A stretch of 64,000 bases of DNA. It comes from an uncultured Carboxylicivirga sp. Its GTDB lineage: Bacteria; Bacteroidota; Bacteroidia; Bacteroidales; Marinilabiliaceae. Shown piece by piece: positions 25,611 to 36,400 of the stretch (positions are counted from its first letter, which is position 1; every line of letters begins with the position of its first letter). The position numbers and the translations under genes were made by a program. The notes under the pieces are model-generated. The model worked only from the letters and a program-made list of their open reading frames with translations. It had not been told where the DNA came from and did not search any database. The stretch spans positions 6,207,091 through 6,271,090 of the forward strand of contig NZ_OY764327.1 in NCBI RefSeq assembly GCF_963668385.1, given 5' to 3'.

Positions 25611-25621
25611 AGCATTGTGTA

Positions 25622-27265
25622 CTACTTTTGGAATATCTCAGGGTATTTTCTTATAAAATAGGTTGGGGTACAACTCCATGCATGACAATAACTATTTACC
25701 GGATAAAAATGATAAGGCGATAAAAAATCATCTGTTGGACTGTAAACTTCCCAAAAAGTATCTGCTCCTTTTTCAACCATTCCACCCCAAAAATCCATTA
25801 TTTGTTGCTTTGCTTCATCTGTCATACCAACATTAATCAATGATTGTATAAAATAATGATACATATACGGACCTCCGGGAAAAAGCGCCTCTTTATTACT
25901 CATTACATTTTTTAAAGCACGTTTACCTTGTTTTTCTGTCAGAGCTCCACCTAAAATCATCCATACTTGTGATGCATATGATATTTGCTTATCAACACCA
26001 CTTTCAAACAATCCTGTTGATTTATTATACAAATTGCCTATTGCTTCCTTTTTCATCTTTTTTACCAAAGCAGGTATAAAACTAACTTCATCTTGCTTAT
26101 TTAGTTGTTTAGCAAGAGTGTAAGTTTCATTTAAAGCAAACATCATCAACCCTTGTATGGCAGCTTCTTTATTCAACCCTTCTTTCCAATCGAAAAACAA
26201 CCACCACTCTTTGTTGGCTGTTTTGTAATCAACCATTCCCTTTTCCGAAACATATTTTTGAATAATATCCAGTTGACGTTTGGCAACAGGCCACAATTCA
26301 TTAGCTGTTTCTATATCTCCTGTTGCTTTCAGGTATTCTTTTAAAGTACAGTTGTATAAAAGCGAATAATCCATCAAACGCTGATGAGCCTGAGCATGAG
26401 GCTCGGGTGTTTCAAACACAGTACCTAATACATAACCTTCTTCATCTGATAAACCAGCCAATAAATACAAACAACGTTGGGTTAACTGATGATTTTTGAA
26501 AGTGACCGTATTTGCTAACGATTCAAGATACATATCACCAACCCATAATCGTCTGTCGCGTTTAGGACCATCTTCGTATACCGTTTGCATACATTCCTTC
26601 AGTGTCTTCTGACTAACGTTATCTATTGCTTTAATTTTGTCTGGGGTAGTAGTGGCTAATTCATCTGGTTGGTTTGCAACTGAGGTATATGCCCTAAAGC
26701 GTACCTCACTTATTCTGAAATCGAAATAACGCGATGCACCCAACAATTCTATTTTCATATATCGACCAGATATCCTTCTTGATAAACTAACGGTTGAAGG
26801 TATGTGCATAACTGTTACCACCTCATCCTGAAGCCAGGCACGACTTAAATCACCTTTATAAGGATCAAATGGTGTTGCCAACTCGGCCGGTACCTCTCCA
26901 AATGTGAGCTTAAAACGAACCGGCGCATCTGAGGTTCCAAAAATGGTTTGTAAGTCCATTGAAAAATAACCGGTATAATGATCTCCAAAATCAATAATTA
27001 CGCTTTTTTGCTCACGAAACGATTGATGATAAAACTCATCAACAGTTATTGTTTCAGATGCCTCCCATCCTTGAAACGCATCTTTGTTTTCAACCATTGC
27101 AACCATACGTTGAGGCTGAATTACTTCTTCAATTAATTTAGGTTTGATCTCTTCTGATTTAATAACCCATTGTTCACCATTCTTATAATAAGTTTGTGCC
27201 ACACTTACGGTTACACCTGCAATTAACAGTATAGACAAGAGAATATTTCGTTTTATTATTTTCAT
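25622..27265 (-). CDS. GH78-like alpha-L-rhamnosidase or related (alpha/alpha)6 glycosidase, exported
   Basis: 547 residues with a signal peptide (ILLSILLIAGVTVSVAQ). A beta-sandwich domain occupies about residues 70-200. An (alpha/alpha)6 barrel follows with the GH78-type motif EDGPKRDRRLWVGDMY near residue 230, whose acidic residues include the general acid in GH78 enzymes. GADTFWEVYSP near the C terminus matches the GxTTxWE motif holding the general base. It is much shorter than typical GH78 enzymes (about 900 residues), lacking the extra N-terminal beta domains and the C-terminal one. It is the last gene of PUL 2, 9 bases after GH3. Cleavage of terminal alpha-L-rhamnose is the family activity; the short form leaves substrate open. 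Confidence 0.75.
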   Translation of the reverse strand: MKIIKRNILLSILLIAGVTVSVAQTYYKNGEQWVIKSEEIKPKLIEEVIQPQRMVAMVENKDAFQGWEASETITVDEFYHQSFREQKSVIIDFGDHYTGYFSMDLQTIFGTSDAPVRFKLTFGEVPAELATPFDPYKGDLSRAWLQDEVVTVMHIPSTVSLSRRISGRYMKIELLGASRYFDFRISEVRFRAYTSVANQPDELATTTPDKIKAIDNVSQKTLKECMQTVYEDGPKRDRRLWVGDMYLESLANTVTFKNHQLTQRCLYLLAGLSDEEGYVLGTVFETPEPHAQAHQRLMDYSLLYNCTLKEYLKATGDIETANELWPVAKRQLDIIQKYVSEKGMVDYKTANKEWWLFFDWKEGLNKEAAIQGLMMFALNETYTLAKQLNKQDEVSFIPALVKKMKKEAIGNLYNKSTGLFESGVDKQISYASQVWMILGGALTEKQGKRALKNVMSNKEALFPGGPYMYHYFIQSLINVGMTDEAKQQIMDFWGGMVEKGADTFWEVYSPTDDFLSPYHFYPVNSYCHAWSCTPTYFIRKYPEIFQK

Positions 27266-27274
27266 ATCTTCCTT

Positions 27275-29554
27275 TTATTTAGTTAGTAAAATTGCTTTAG
27301 GCAATTGTATTGATTCTTTACATCTGATATCATCAGACGATGCTCCTACAAGAATTTCATACGATCCTTGCGAAGCCTCCCATTGGTTGGTTACAGCATT
27401 AAACGATACAAAATCTTTTGCATCCATTTCAAACTTTACTGAATGCATTTCACCCGGTTTTAACAAAGGTGTTTTATCAAAACGCTTTAACTGAATAAAA
27501 GAGTCCTGTGGTGTTTTAACATATACCTCAACCACTTCTTTTCCTTCATAATCACCGGCATTGGTTACATTAAGCTGAACTATATAAATACCTTTACTCA
27601 AAGGTTTAATGGCTAAATCGGAGTAGAGAAACTGAGAGTATGACAAACCAAAACCAAATGCAAACGATGGCTTAATATTATTAGCCAGATAATGTCGATA
27701 TCCAACCATGTTAGCTTCCTGATAAATAACCTTATCTGGATTTAAATCTGGGTTGGGGAAATAAGATGCCGAAGGAACATCAGTATATTTCTCAGGAAAA
27801 GTCATGGTTAACTTTCCTGATGGATTTTCCTTACCGGATAAAACATCGGCTACAGCATTTCCTCCTTCCATACCGGGTTGCCAGGCTAGCAAAATTGCAT
27901 CGGCCATATGCTTCCAGGATGCTGTTTCGATCACTCCTCCAATGTTTAAAACAACAATCAGTTGCTTATTTTGCTGATGAAAAGCCTTCGATAGCTTTTT
28001 TATCATATCCATTTCTTCGATAGATAATTCAAAATCATTTTCAATCTTTCTATCGGCAAATTCACCCGAAGTTCGGGAGATGGTAAACAATGCAATATCC
28101 GTTTGCTTAGCAAGAACTGTTAGATCCTGCTCCTTCCAGGTTTTTTCTTTTAGCATAATATCAGGATCAAAGTACGAAGATTTTTCACCTACTCTTTCTT
28201 TCTCTCTTTCCACATATTTTTGATACAACTCTTTTATGTCATCAGACATTTGATACCCTGCTTCTTTCAATCCCGAATAAATGGTTGTTGTATAAGCGCT
28301 GTTTACATTGCCACTACCTGTTCCTACCGCAATAGTTTGGTAAGTTCCAATACCTAATGCAGCAATCTTCGATATCTGCTTATCAAAAGGCAGAACTTCA
28401 TTGTTTTTCAATAAAACCATACTCTCAGCTGCCGCTTTTCGGGCTACACCAGCATGTTTATTTAAATCAGGCTTATCGCTATATGCATACTTGTTAAAAC
28501 GAGGAGTTTTCTTTATCAGATTTAGAATTCTATTAACATTTATATCAAGATCGTTTTCATTTAACGCCCCATTTTCAACCGCTTGCTCAATCATATTTAT
28601 AATATGAGTACTTCCGGGCATTAGTAAATCATTACCTGCTTTTACTTGGTCAATTCTATTACGCCCAGCAAACCAATCTGTCATCACCATACCCGAGAAA
28701 TTCCAATCTTTCCTTAAAACAGAATCGAGTAAAAAAGAATTTTCAGCACAATAAGTCCCGTTAATTTTATTGTAAGCTGACATAACTGTCCAGGGATTTG
28801 ATTTTCTAACCGCAATTTCAAATGCTTTCAGGTAGATCTCATTCAGGGTTTTCGAATCAACTTTTACATCAATGTTCATTCGATTGGTTTCATTATTATT
28901 AGCAGCAAAGTGTTTTAATGATGTACCTACTCCCATCGACTGAACTCCATTTACCATAGCGGCAGCCATAGCACCTGATACAACAGGATCTTCGGAATAA
29001 TACTCAAAATTTCTTCCTCCTAAAGGGTTACGATGAATATTTAATGCAGGGGCCAGCAATACATCCACTCCGTATTCGAGAGCCTCCTTCCCCATTGCTT
29101 CACCCACATCGCGAACCAACACCGTATCCCACGAGCAAGCCAATAATGATTCAATTGGAAAAGTTGTGGTATAATATGTTTTTGATGTATCCTCTCTGAT
29201 TGGATCAATTCGAACCCCTGCCGGTCCGTCTGCCAAAACAATTGCTGGAATTCCAAGACGAGGTATGGCATATGTAGTACCAGCAGCTCCTGGCACTAAC
29301 TTTTTTGTATTACCTGCTGCAGGAGGTTGACTAGTAAATAAAGTATCAGCTCCTCCAAAAAATGATGGATACCCTCTGGGAAAACCAGCATCGGCACCTA
29401 CTAAAAGCATTGCTTTTTCGTGAAGCGTCATAGCATCAATCACCTCCTGATTAGTACTGACGCCAAGTTTTATATTCTTGTCATGTTTAGTACAAGCGCA
29501 AAACAAAAAAAGTAAACTTGCTATTTTAGCTAAAAAATTTAGTTTGATTTTCAT
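27275..29554 (-). CDS. GH3 beta-glucosidase-type lipoprotein
   Basis: 759 residues. A lipoprotein signal (LLFLFCACTK) is followed by the GH3 TIM barrel (ADGPAGVRIDP, GRNFEYYSEDPVVSGAMA, LKHFAANNNETNR). The nucleophile Asp is in GMVMTDWFAG near residue 292. An alpha/beta sandwich holds the acid/base region, and a fibronectin-III-like C-terminal domain (NAGDYEGKEVVEVYV) completes it. The domain order and length are normal for the beta-glucosidase/xylosidase branch. It should trim beta-linked glucose from oligosaccharides imported through the PUL 2 SusCD pair. It is 15 bases after the GH5 gene. Confidence 0.93.
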   Translation of the reverse strand: MKIKLNFLAKIASLLFLFCACTKHDKNIKLGVSTNQEVIDAMTLHEKAMLLVGADAGFPRGYPSFFGGADTLFTSQPPAAGNTKKLVPGAAGTTYAIPRLGIPAIVLADGPAGVRIDPIREDTSKTYYTTTFPIESLLACSWDTVLVRDVGEAMGKEALEYGVDVLLAPALNIHRNPLGGRNFEYYSEDPVVSGAMAAAMVNGVQSMGVGTSLKHFAANNNETNRMNIDVKVDSKTLNEIYLKAFEIAVRKSNPWTVMSAYNKINGTYCAENSFLLDSVLRKDWNFSGMVMTDWFAGRNRIDQVKAGNDLLMPGSTHIINMIEQAVENGALNENDLDINVNRILNLIKKTPRFNKYAYSDKPDLNKHAGVARKAAAESMVLLKNNEVLPFDKQISKIAALGIGTYQTIAVGTGSGNVNSAYTTTIYSGLKEAGYQMSDDIKELYQKYVEREKERVGEKSSYFDPDIMLKEKTWKEQDLTVLAKQTDIALFTISRTSGEFADRKIENDFELSIEEMDMIKKLSKAFHQQNKQLIVVLNIGGVIETASWKHMADAILLAWQPGMEGGNAVADVLSGKENPSGKLTMTFPEKYTDVPSASYFPNPDLNPDKVIYQEANMVGYRHYLANNIKPSFAFGFGLSYSQFLYSDLAIKPLSKGIYIVQLNVTNAGDYEGKEVVEVYVKTPQDSFIQLKRFDKTPLLKPGEMHSVKFEMDAKDFVSFNAVTNQWEASQGSYEILVGASSDDIRCKESIQLPKAILLTK

Positions 29555-29569
29555 AGTAAATTTGTTTCC

Positions 29570-31798
29570 TTAATAGATTACCAATTTTTCGGTACGTTTT
29601 CCCACTTCAATCAGATAGACACCCGGCCCCAGATCATTTAAATTCACTTGACCTGCACCTCCAATATTTTCGGTAAATACTTTTGCCCCACCTGTATCAT
29701 AAACGGATAGTTGCTGAGTACGATTATTAGTTAATGAATAATTAAGAACTTTGTCTGCTGATAATGGATTGGGATACAGCTTAAAATAAACTTCCAATAA
29801 ATCTTCTTCTATTCCAGTGCTTCGTTTTGCCCAGGAAAAAACTTCCCAACCATCAATATTAGTACGATTTGCAGTTATAGGAATACTTCCATCTTCCATC
29901 GAAACAAAACCTCCTACACCCAGTAATGCTACCTGATCATTAGCCAGATCTACCCAATAAAATTTTTCGGCTTCACCTATTTCGTCCTTATTACAAGTCA
30001 TAGACGACACTCCGTTATTGGAACTAACGTATTTACCATTACTGCCTTTTAAAGCGATTTTACCTTCTCCAGCATCAACAACCGTGAAATACTCTGAATC
30101 GCTCAACTTTGCTGTGGTACATGTCATCGCCGAAATTCCATCTTCGGAGCTTATATAAGTGTTATTATAAGCTTTTAAATAAATAATTTCGCCAACCGCT
30201 TTATAAGTAGCACTTTGAGTAAATGAACGAATCGTATCAATTAAATTGGCATTACGATAGAACTTATCCGTTGTGAATTTATTCCACTTTTCCATAATCG
30301 TTTCTTCAGAATCGATATTTAAATCAGGAACAACATTACTATTACCTAAATACAATCCCCAGTTTTTATCAGATGTCATGTTTTTATATGTCCAGTTCGA
30401 CCACGAACCATTAAAACCATTGACTCCGTTCATCCATTTAGCCCATAAATCAAGAAATCCCCAAAAGTTATATTCACCAGCCAACACAGGCACATTCCAA
30501 TGTAGTTGATGCCAGGCCATATCTCCCAATGCATAATTGATAAAACCATTTTGAGAATCCCAATTGTAATAGTCGGTATTATAATAATGAGCCTGATAAA
30601 GTATATTTTGCCATCCGTGTATAGCAGGAGCATCAATCATTGAAAAATTATAAAAAGCTTGAACAGATATGATGTGATCGGGATCCACTTCTCGAACTGC
30701 CTTATAAATTAAATCGTACATCTCGCTAATTGTGAAAGATGGATTATTACTCACTGGTTCGTTCATTAAATCGTAAGCAGCAACGGCCGGATTTTCGGTA
30801 AAATGTTCTGCTACAGCTTTCCAAAGAGTAATGGTGCGTTGTTGCGATCCTTCATCGTACCAAAGGTCATTAGTTACAGCCTGACCACTGGTAATATATC
30901 CATCTAAACCACCAGGTGCCCCATGTAAATCGAGCATAACATATAGCCTACGTTGCGAACATTCATCAACCACCCAATCCAGTTGTTTAAATGCATTGGC
31001 TTTGATGGAGCCATCATTATTCATCAACTCCATCCAATAAAAAGGAACGCGAACCATGTTCATTCCCATTGCTTTTATACTATCTAAATCTGAGGAAGTA
31101 ATCCATAAATCCTGATAGTAATCCCACAATTCATCCGCTTTCTCGACACCAAATCTATTATAGGTTGCATTTCTAACAGAGTAATCATCATTCATATATA
31201 GAAGGAATTCTGCAATAGACCATTCTGATTCAGCATCACCATTTTGAGCAATTCTTATATACCGGGCTTCCACGGCTCCCAAATATAAATCAACATACTT
31301 ACTACCTGCATTTCCATTAGCTACTTCGGTCCAGTTTGAACCGTTTAACGAAACAGACACGGCATAAGAAACCGGAGCTTCATCTGCATTTTGAGCAATG
31401 AAGCTTATTTTATCAAAAACAACAGCTTTACCACAATCAACAATCACATATTGATTTTCGCTGGAGTTTTGCAAAGCTCCCGATGACCAAAAGGTATTTT
31501 CGTTATCATCAAAAATCAATTCCTGATTATCTGATGACAAAGTACCCGAAAACGAAACTGACCAACCATTTCGGTCAAGCACTCCATACCCCAATGGACC
31601 AATCCAGGCCTCCATACTTAACCACGATCCGAGATTTGTCCCTCGTAAAGTCACTATCTCTCCCCGTTGGTTTTTAATTAGTGAACCATCAGTTATAAGA
31701 AAATCCTCAGTTGTAAATCCTTGTTGAGCATGAATAATCTCAAAACCAATAAATAAAAGTCCAATAACTATCTTTGGTATTCGAAAGTTTTTAAACAT
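29570..31798 (-). CDS. GH5 glucanase-like T9SS cargo with inserted discoidin domain and fascin-like trefoil
   Basis: About 742 residues from the ATG at 31796-31798 (MFKNFRIPK); the frame extends further but only this start gives a signal peptide. The GH5 domain opens with LRGTNLGSWLSMEAWIGPLG, like exo-beta-1,3-glucanase-type GH5 proteins. It is then interrupted near residues 78-203 by an F5/8-type C (CBM32-like) domain (FDDNENTFWSSG, VEARYIRIAQNGDAESEWSI). The barrel resumes with the acid/base Glu near 347 (YDLMNEPVS) and the nucleophile Glu near 442 (LAGEYNFWG). A beta-trefoil of fascin type follows near 530-650 (YISSEDGISAMTC, KYVSSNNGVSSMTC). A type-A sorting tail (LYPNPLSADK to the end) closes the protein. 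It should be a surface-exposed or released beta-glucanase of PUL 2. Confidence 0.88.
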   Translation of the reverse strand: MFKNFRIPKIVIGLLFIGFEIIHAQQGFTTEDFLITDGSLIKNQRGEIVTLRGTNLGSWLSMEAWIGPLGYGVLDRNGWSVSFSGTLSSDNQELIFDDNENTFWSSGALQNSSENQYVIVDCGKAVVFDKISFIAQNADEAPVSYAVSVSLNGSNWTEVANGNAGSKYVDLYLGAVEARYIRIAQNGDAESEWSIAEFLLYMNDDYSVRNATYNRFGVEKADELWDYYQDLWITSSDLDSIKAMGMNMVRVPFYWMELMNNDGSIKANAFKQLDWVVDECSQRRLYVMLDLHGAPGGLDGYITSGQAVTNDLWYDEGSQQRTITLWKAVAEHFTENPAVAAYDLMNEPVSNNPSFTISEMYDLIYKAVREVDPDHIISVQAFYNFSMIDAPAIHGWQNILYQAHYYNTDYYNWDSQNGFINYALGDMAWHQLHWNVPVLAGEYNFWGFLDLWAKWMNGVNGFNGSWSNWTYKNMTSDKNWGLYLGNSNVVPDLNIDSEETIMEKWNKFTTDKFYRNANLIDTIRSFTQSATYKAVGEIIYLKAYNNTYISSEDGISAMTCTTAKLSDSEYFTVVDAGEGKIALKGSNGKYVSSNNGVSSMTCNKDEIGEAEKFYWVDLANDQVALLGVGGFVSMEDGSIPITANRTNIDGWEVFSWAKRSTGIEEDLLEVYFKLYPNPLSADKVLNYSLTNNRTQQLSVYDTGGAKVFTENIGGAGQVNLNDLGPGVYLIEVGKRTEKLVIY

Positions 31799-31894
31799 TG
31801 TATATAAGTATTGAATTAATAGCAGTAAACTTTTATTAAGTGTTTGCCAGTATGATTGCAGCAACATCTATTAACAAAGAGTACGCTAGACTTG

Positions 31895-31935
31895 AAAAAA
31901 ATAAAGGCAAGCAACCTTCTTCTAGTGCTTGCCTT
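31895..31935 (-). terminator. Stem-loop with T-run between susD and the GH5 gene (PUL 2)
   Basis: Minus strand: AAGGCAAGCA and TGCTTGCCTT pair across a 12-base loop, followed by TATTTTTTT. It lies 9 bases after the susD stop. Partial termination here would make susCD more abundant than the enzyme genes. Confidence 0.7.
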
Positions 31936-31943
31936 CTTCTCAA

Positions 31944-33455
31944 TTAATAATCAGGATTCTGCTTTAAATCAGGATTTAAACGCATTTCTCTTTCCGGAAT
32001 TGGGAAAATCAATCTGGATTCGGTTACATCAAATGCAGTACTTACAGGCTCTACACCTTGGGGATAATAATATGCTTCAGGATCAGCTTTCACCTTTTGC
32101 CCGTGTGCAGCCATTACATCAACAGCAATACCCCAACGCACTAAATCAAGCCATCTTTTATTTTCAAATGCTAATTCTACACGTCTTTCTTGAATTATGG
32201 CATTACGAATATCTTGTTGTACTGTTAGTTCTAATGCATTTAATCCGGTTCTTGAATGTGCATGCACTTGATTTAAATAAGTTACAGCTTCAGGACCTCT
32301 ACCTTGCTCGTTAATTGCTTCGGCTAGCATTAGCAAAACTTCTGAATATCGATAAACGGGCCAATCATCATTGGTGTTAGGTGCAATATTTGCTCCATGT
32401 ACGTATTTTTTTACGTATGGACGATCAACATAACCTTCGCCTGTATAAAAGCCAACCGAGGCTTCTAAACGCAAATCACCAGACTCATAAGCTTCGATAA
32501 TATCCGGAGTTGGAACATTCCATCCGGCATATGTATTTGAATTACCATTGGGAAAACCCGGTATTACTCCCGGATTAGATAAAATAGGCAAAAAGTTATA
32601 CGCAAAATTACTGGCAGCACCAGCTGTAGGATCTTCGGTATACTGAATTGAAAAAATCAACTCATCATTATTTTTATTGTTAGGATTAAAAACATCGGCA
32701 TAATCTGCCAGCAATGAATAGCCTTTAACTTCCACTAGTGCTTTCTCTGCATTTTCCCATTGTTTCTGCACCAGGTATACATTTCCTAACAAAGTATAGG
32801 CGGCTCCATTAGATACATAACCTCTTTGCTGTTCACTAAATGATGGTAGTATACGGGCAGCTTCTGATGCATCAGTAATTATTTGTTCATATACTAAGTC
32901 TTTTGAGGTTCGCAAGGCTAATGTTTGCTCATAGCTGGTAGGAGGAGTTGTTATTAACGGTACATCACCAAAATATTGTACCAAATCGAAATAGGCAAAT
33001 GCTCTTAAAAAAAGAGCCTGGCCTTTGTAATTGTTCCTCGCCTCTTCAGTAATGTTTGCTTCATCAATACGATTAATGATTTGATTAGCTCTTCCAATAA
33101 TGATATAGTCATTATCGTATTTTGTCGAAACGGCTCCTCCATTAGAATCATCTATAAATTGATCGACATATTCCCTGTCGGCATATCCACGGTTATCAAT
33201 ATTATAACTAAAAGTGGTATTATCTGAACGCATCTCTCCCATTGCCCAAGCACCATAATCGGCCAATCCCGAACCATATAAGGTACGCAATGGTTGATAA
33301 GCTCCTACAATAGCTAAAGCAAAGTCAGACTCTGTTTTATAGAAATTTTCTGCCGACACAACTGTTTCGGGCAAGTTCACTAAATAATCGTCGCTACAAG
33401 CTGTTATTGAAAAAACAGCCATTAAAAGCATATATAAATAATTAGATCTTTTCAT
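31944..33455 (-). CDS. SusD/RagB-family lipoprotein (PUL 2)
   Basis: 503 residues. The signal ends in VFSITACSDDYL, giving a lipid-anchored Cys and the usual acidic start. SusD landmarks follow: YQPLRTLYGSG, KGQALFLRAFAYFDLVQYFG (TPR core), YTLLGNVYLVQKQWENAEKA, SEVLLMLAEAINEQGRG and VELAFENKRWLDLVRWG. The protein ends in PIPEREMRLN and a short tail. It is 18 bases after susC. It binds glycan on the cell surface for the SusC partner. Sequence alone does not give the ligand, but GH5 and GH3 neighbours suggest a beta-glucan. Confidence 0.95.
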   Translation of the reverse strand: MKRSNYLYMLLMAVFSITACSDDYLVNLPETVVSAENFYKTESDFALAIVGAYQPLRTLYGSGLADYGAWAMGEMRSDNTTFSYNIDNRGYADREYVDQFIDDSNGGAVSTKYDNDYIIIGRANQIINRIDEANITEEARNNYKGQALFLRAFAYFDLVQYFGDVPLITTPPTSYEQTLALRTSKDLVYEQIITDASEAARILPSFSEQQRGYVSNGAAYTLLGNVYLVQKQWENAEKALVEVKGYSLLADYADVFNPNNKNNDELIFSIQYTEDPTAGAASNFAYNFLPILSNPGVIPGFPNGNSNTYAGWNVPTPDIIEAYESGDLRLEASVGFYTGEGYVDRPYVKKYVHGANIAPNTNDDWPVYRYSEVLLMLAEAINEQGRGPEAVTYLNQVHAHSRTGLNALELTVQQDIRNAIIQERRVELAFENKRWLDLVRWGIAVDVMAAHGQKVKADPEAYYYPQGVEPVSTAFDVTESRLIFPIPEREMRLNPDLKQNPDY

Positions 33456-33473
33456 TTCAATTTGAGTTAAGGG

Positions 33474-36400
33474 TTACAAATTAATATTCAATCCTAATGT
33501 AAAAGTTCTGGGTACAGGGTAGGCCGTGTAATCGTTTCCGGCATATAAACCTCCAGCAGCTGACACCTCGGGGTTATTACCTGGATAATCGGTAAATACA
33601 TAAGCTTGCTGAATACTTCCATATACCCTAAGACCTTTAATATAATTACTATTAAGAGGGACCTGATACCCTAAAGTGATATTTTTAATTGATAGATAAC
33701 TAGCATCATATAAGAATTTAGAACTCATCCAATCACGCTCATATTGAGTTGTTCCTGAAATAACTTTTCCATAAATACCATCACCCGGATCTTCAGGAGA
33801 ACGCCATCGGTTTGCAACTGATTTATATGCATTAAAAGCACCATCTAAATTAGTTGAGAAACGTTCGATATGATTAAAGATTTTATGTCCATATGCACCT
33901 TGAATAACCACTGAAAGGTCAAAACCTTTGTAATTAAAAGTATTTGTTATTCCATAAACGCCTTTAGGGGCAGAGCTTCCCACAACAGTTTTGTCGCGAT
34001 CGTCGTTATAAACCCAACCATCTCCATCCTGATCTTTAAATTTAACAGTACCTATTTCTGCACCTTGTCTTCCAACCTTTGCAACTTCATCTTGAGTATA
34101 ATACAATCCATCCCATTCCAATGCATATAGTTGACCTAAAGGTTTTCCTACTTCAGTAATGGTATTATCACCATAAATAGCTGCATTAGAGGTTCCTAAT
34201 TCAAGAGCCTTATTTCTATTAAACGCTATGTTAAAATCGGTATTCCATTTAAACTCACCAGTAAGATTTTTGGTACTAACAGAAAGCTCATGTCCCCAAA
34301 ATTCGATTTTACCAATGTTTGTGGTATAGTTGTAGAAACCTGAAGAAATAGGAATATCAACTGTATAAAGCAAATTATCAGTAGTGCGTTTAAAATAATC
34401 GTAAGTAAAATAAACACGATTATTAAAGAACCCTAAGTCCATACCAAAATCAACTTCAGTTGTTTGCTCCCATCCTAACTCATTATTATTCAATCCTGCT
34501 AAACTTTTACCATTAACCAATACACTGTTGACGGGGTTATTAGTTGCTACCATATTGGCATACTGAGTGTAATTACCAATATTATTATTACCGGTTACAC
34601 CATAACTAGCTCTCACCTTAAGAAACGAAAGTTGTTCTAACCCGGTCATAAAGTTCTCTTCTGAAGCCACCCATCCTACAGATGCAGAAGGAAAACCACC
34701 CCAACGATTATCAGCTCCAAATCTAGATGATGCATCACGGCGGTAGGCCATAGAAACCAGATAGCGTTGCTTGTAATTGTAATTTAAACGACTAATTACC
34801 GATAACAATGACCAATCTTGGATATCAGATGATCCGGTAATAGTAGTAGCCACATTTAATGTTTCGATACGATTATCTGGGAATCCGGTACCTCTCATAT
34901 TAGCACTTTCGCTATGAGCACTTTGTGCCGAATAGGCTGCAAGCAATTCAAATTTATGCTCATTAAACTGCTTCTTATACGTTAATATATTTTCCCACAA
35001 CCACGAATAACCATATGAATTACTATGAGTTGCATAAGTTCTTGAAAAATCAGTATCGCTGCCTGGATCAAAAATACTTCCGGCTGTTGAGGGATTGAAA
35101 AAATCATTAATATTATTGCCTAAATCAATTCCTATTGAAGATTTATAAGTTAAGCCTGGAAGTGGTTCAAATTCTAAAAATCCAGTTGACAAAAATCCAA
35201 TATTTTTGGTTTGGTTCTTAACCACCTGCACCTGATTGTACCAGTTAGGACCTGGAGATGACCCATAATCATTACCCCAAACACCAGCATTAATTGGTAC
35301 TGTTCCATCTTCATTGATATAAGGTGCAATGGGCGACGTTAAAAGAGCTGATTGAATGATACTGGGACTGTTATACCATATTCCATCACTCTGAGGTGTA
35401 TTGTTTTTTGTAACCGTATTGGAAACATTAACCCCCACCTTAAGTTTATCGTTAAATGCATATTCAGAATTAACTCGAACCGAAAAGCGATTGTAATCTG
35501 AATTTAGCAAAACTCCTTCTTGTTTGAAATAGCCTGCTACTATTGAAGATCTGAATTTATCCTTACTAACACTATAATTAATGGAGTAATTTTCAATAGA
35601 TGCAGTACGAGTAACTGCATCTAACCAATCAGTGCCTTCTCCATATTGCTCAGGATTCTGAAACATTTCAGGAACATCCCAACCATTTTCTTCCTGTATT
35701 TCTTTTTTAAACTGAGCAAATTCTCGAGCGTTCATCATTTCAGGCATCAAATATTTAGGTATTACCTGCATTCCGGTATAAGCACTTATAGTTAAGTTCG
35801 ATTGACCTGCCTTAGCTCTTTTGGTTGTGATCATAACCACCCCGTTTGCTGCCCTTGAACCGTACATTGCAGTTGAAGAAGCATCTTTCAACACCGAAAT
35901 AGATTCTATTTCATCAGGGTTGATATTAGCAATATCGCCTGTTAACGGGAAACCATCCACCACATATAATGGATCACTTCCTGCAGATATAGAAGCCTGC
36001 CCTCTTACCCTAATTGACATTCCCTGCCCTGGAATACCTGTTGTTTGGTTAATCTGCACTCCTGCAAGTTTCCCTTGTAACTTTTGCGATATCTGAGCGG
36101 TTGGAATACTTTCTAATTCGTCAGCATCTAAATTTTGAATAGCCCCTGTAATATTACGTTTCGATTGTGAACCATAGGCGATAGCCACTACTTCATCAAT
36201 TCCAATAACCTCATCCAACAGGGTCACATTAATGGTAGTTTTATCTCCCACTAATACTTCCTGTGATTTCATACCGATAAACGAAAATAACAGCACATTA
36301 TCAGACGTTACATTAGGCAAAGTATACTGACCATTCATATCTGTTATAGTACCTGTTGATGTACCATTAATTGTAACAGTTACACCGGGCAACGTGGCCC

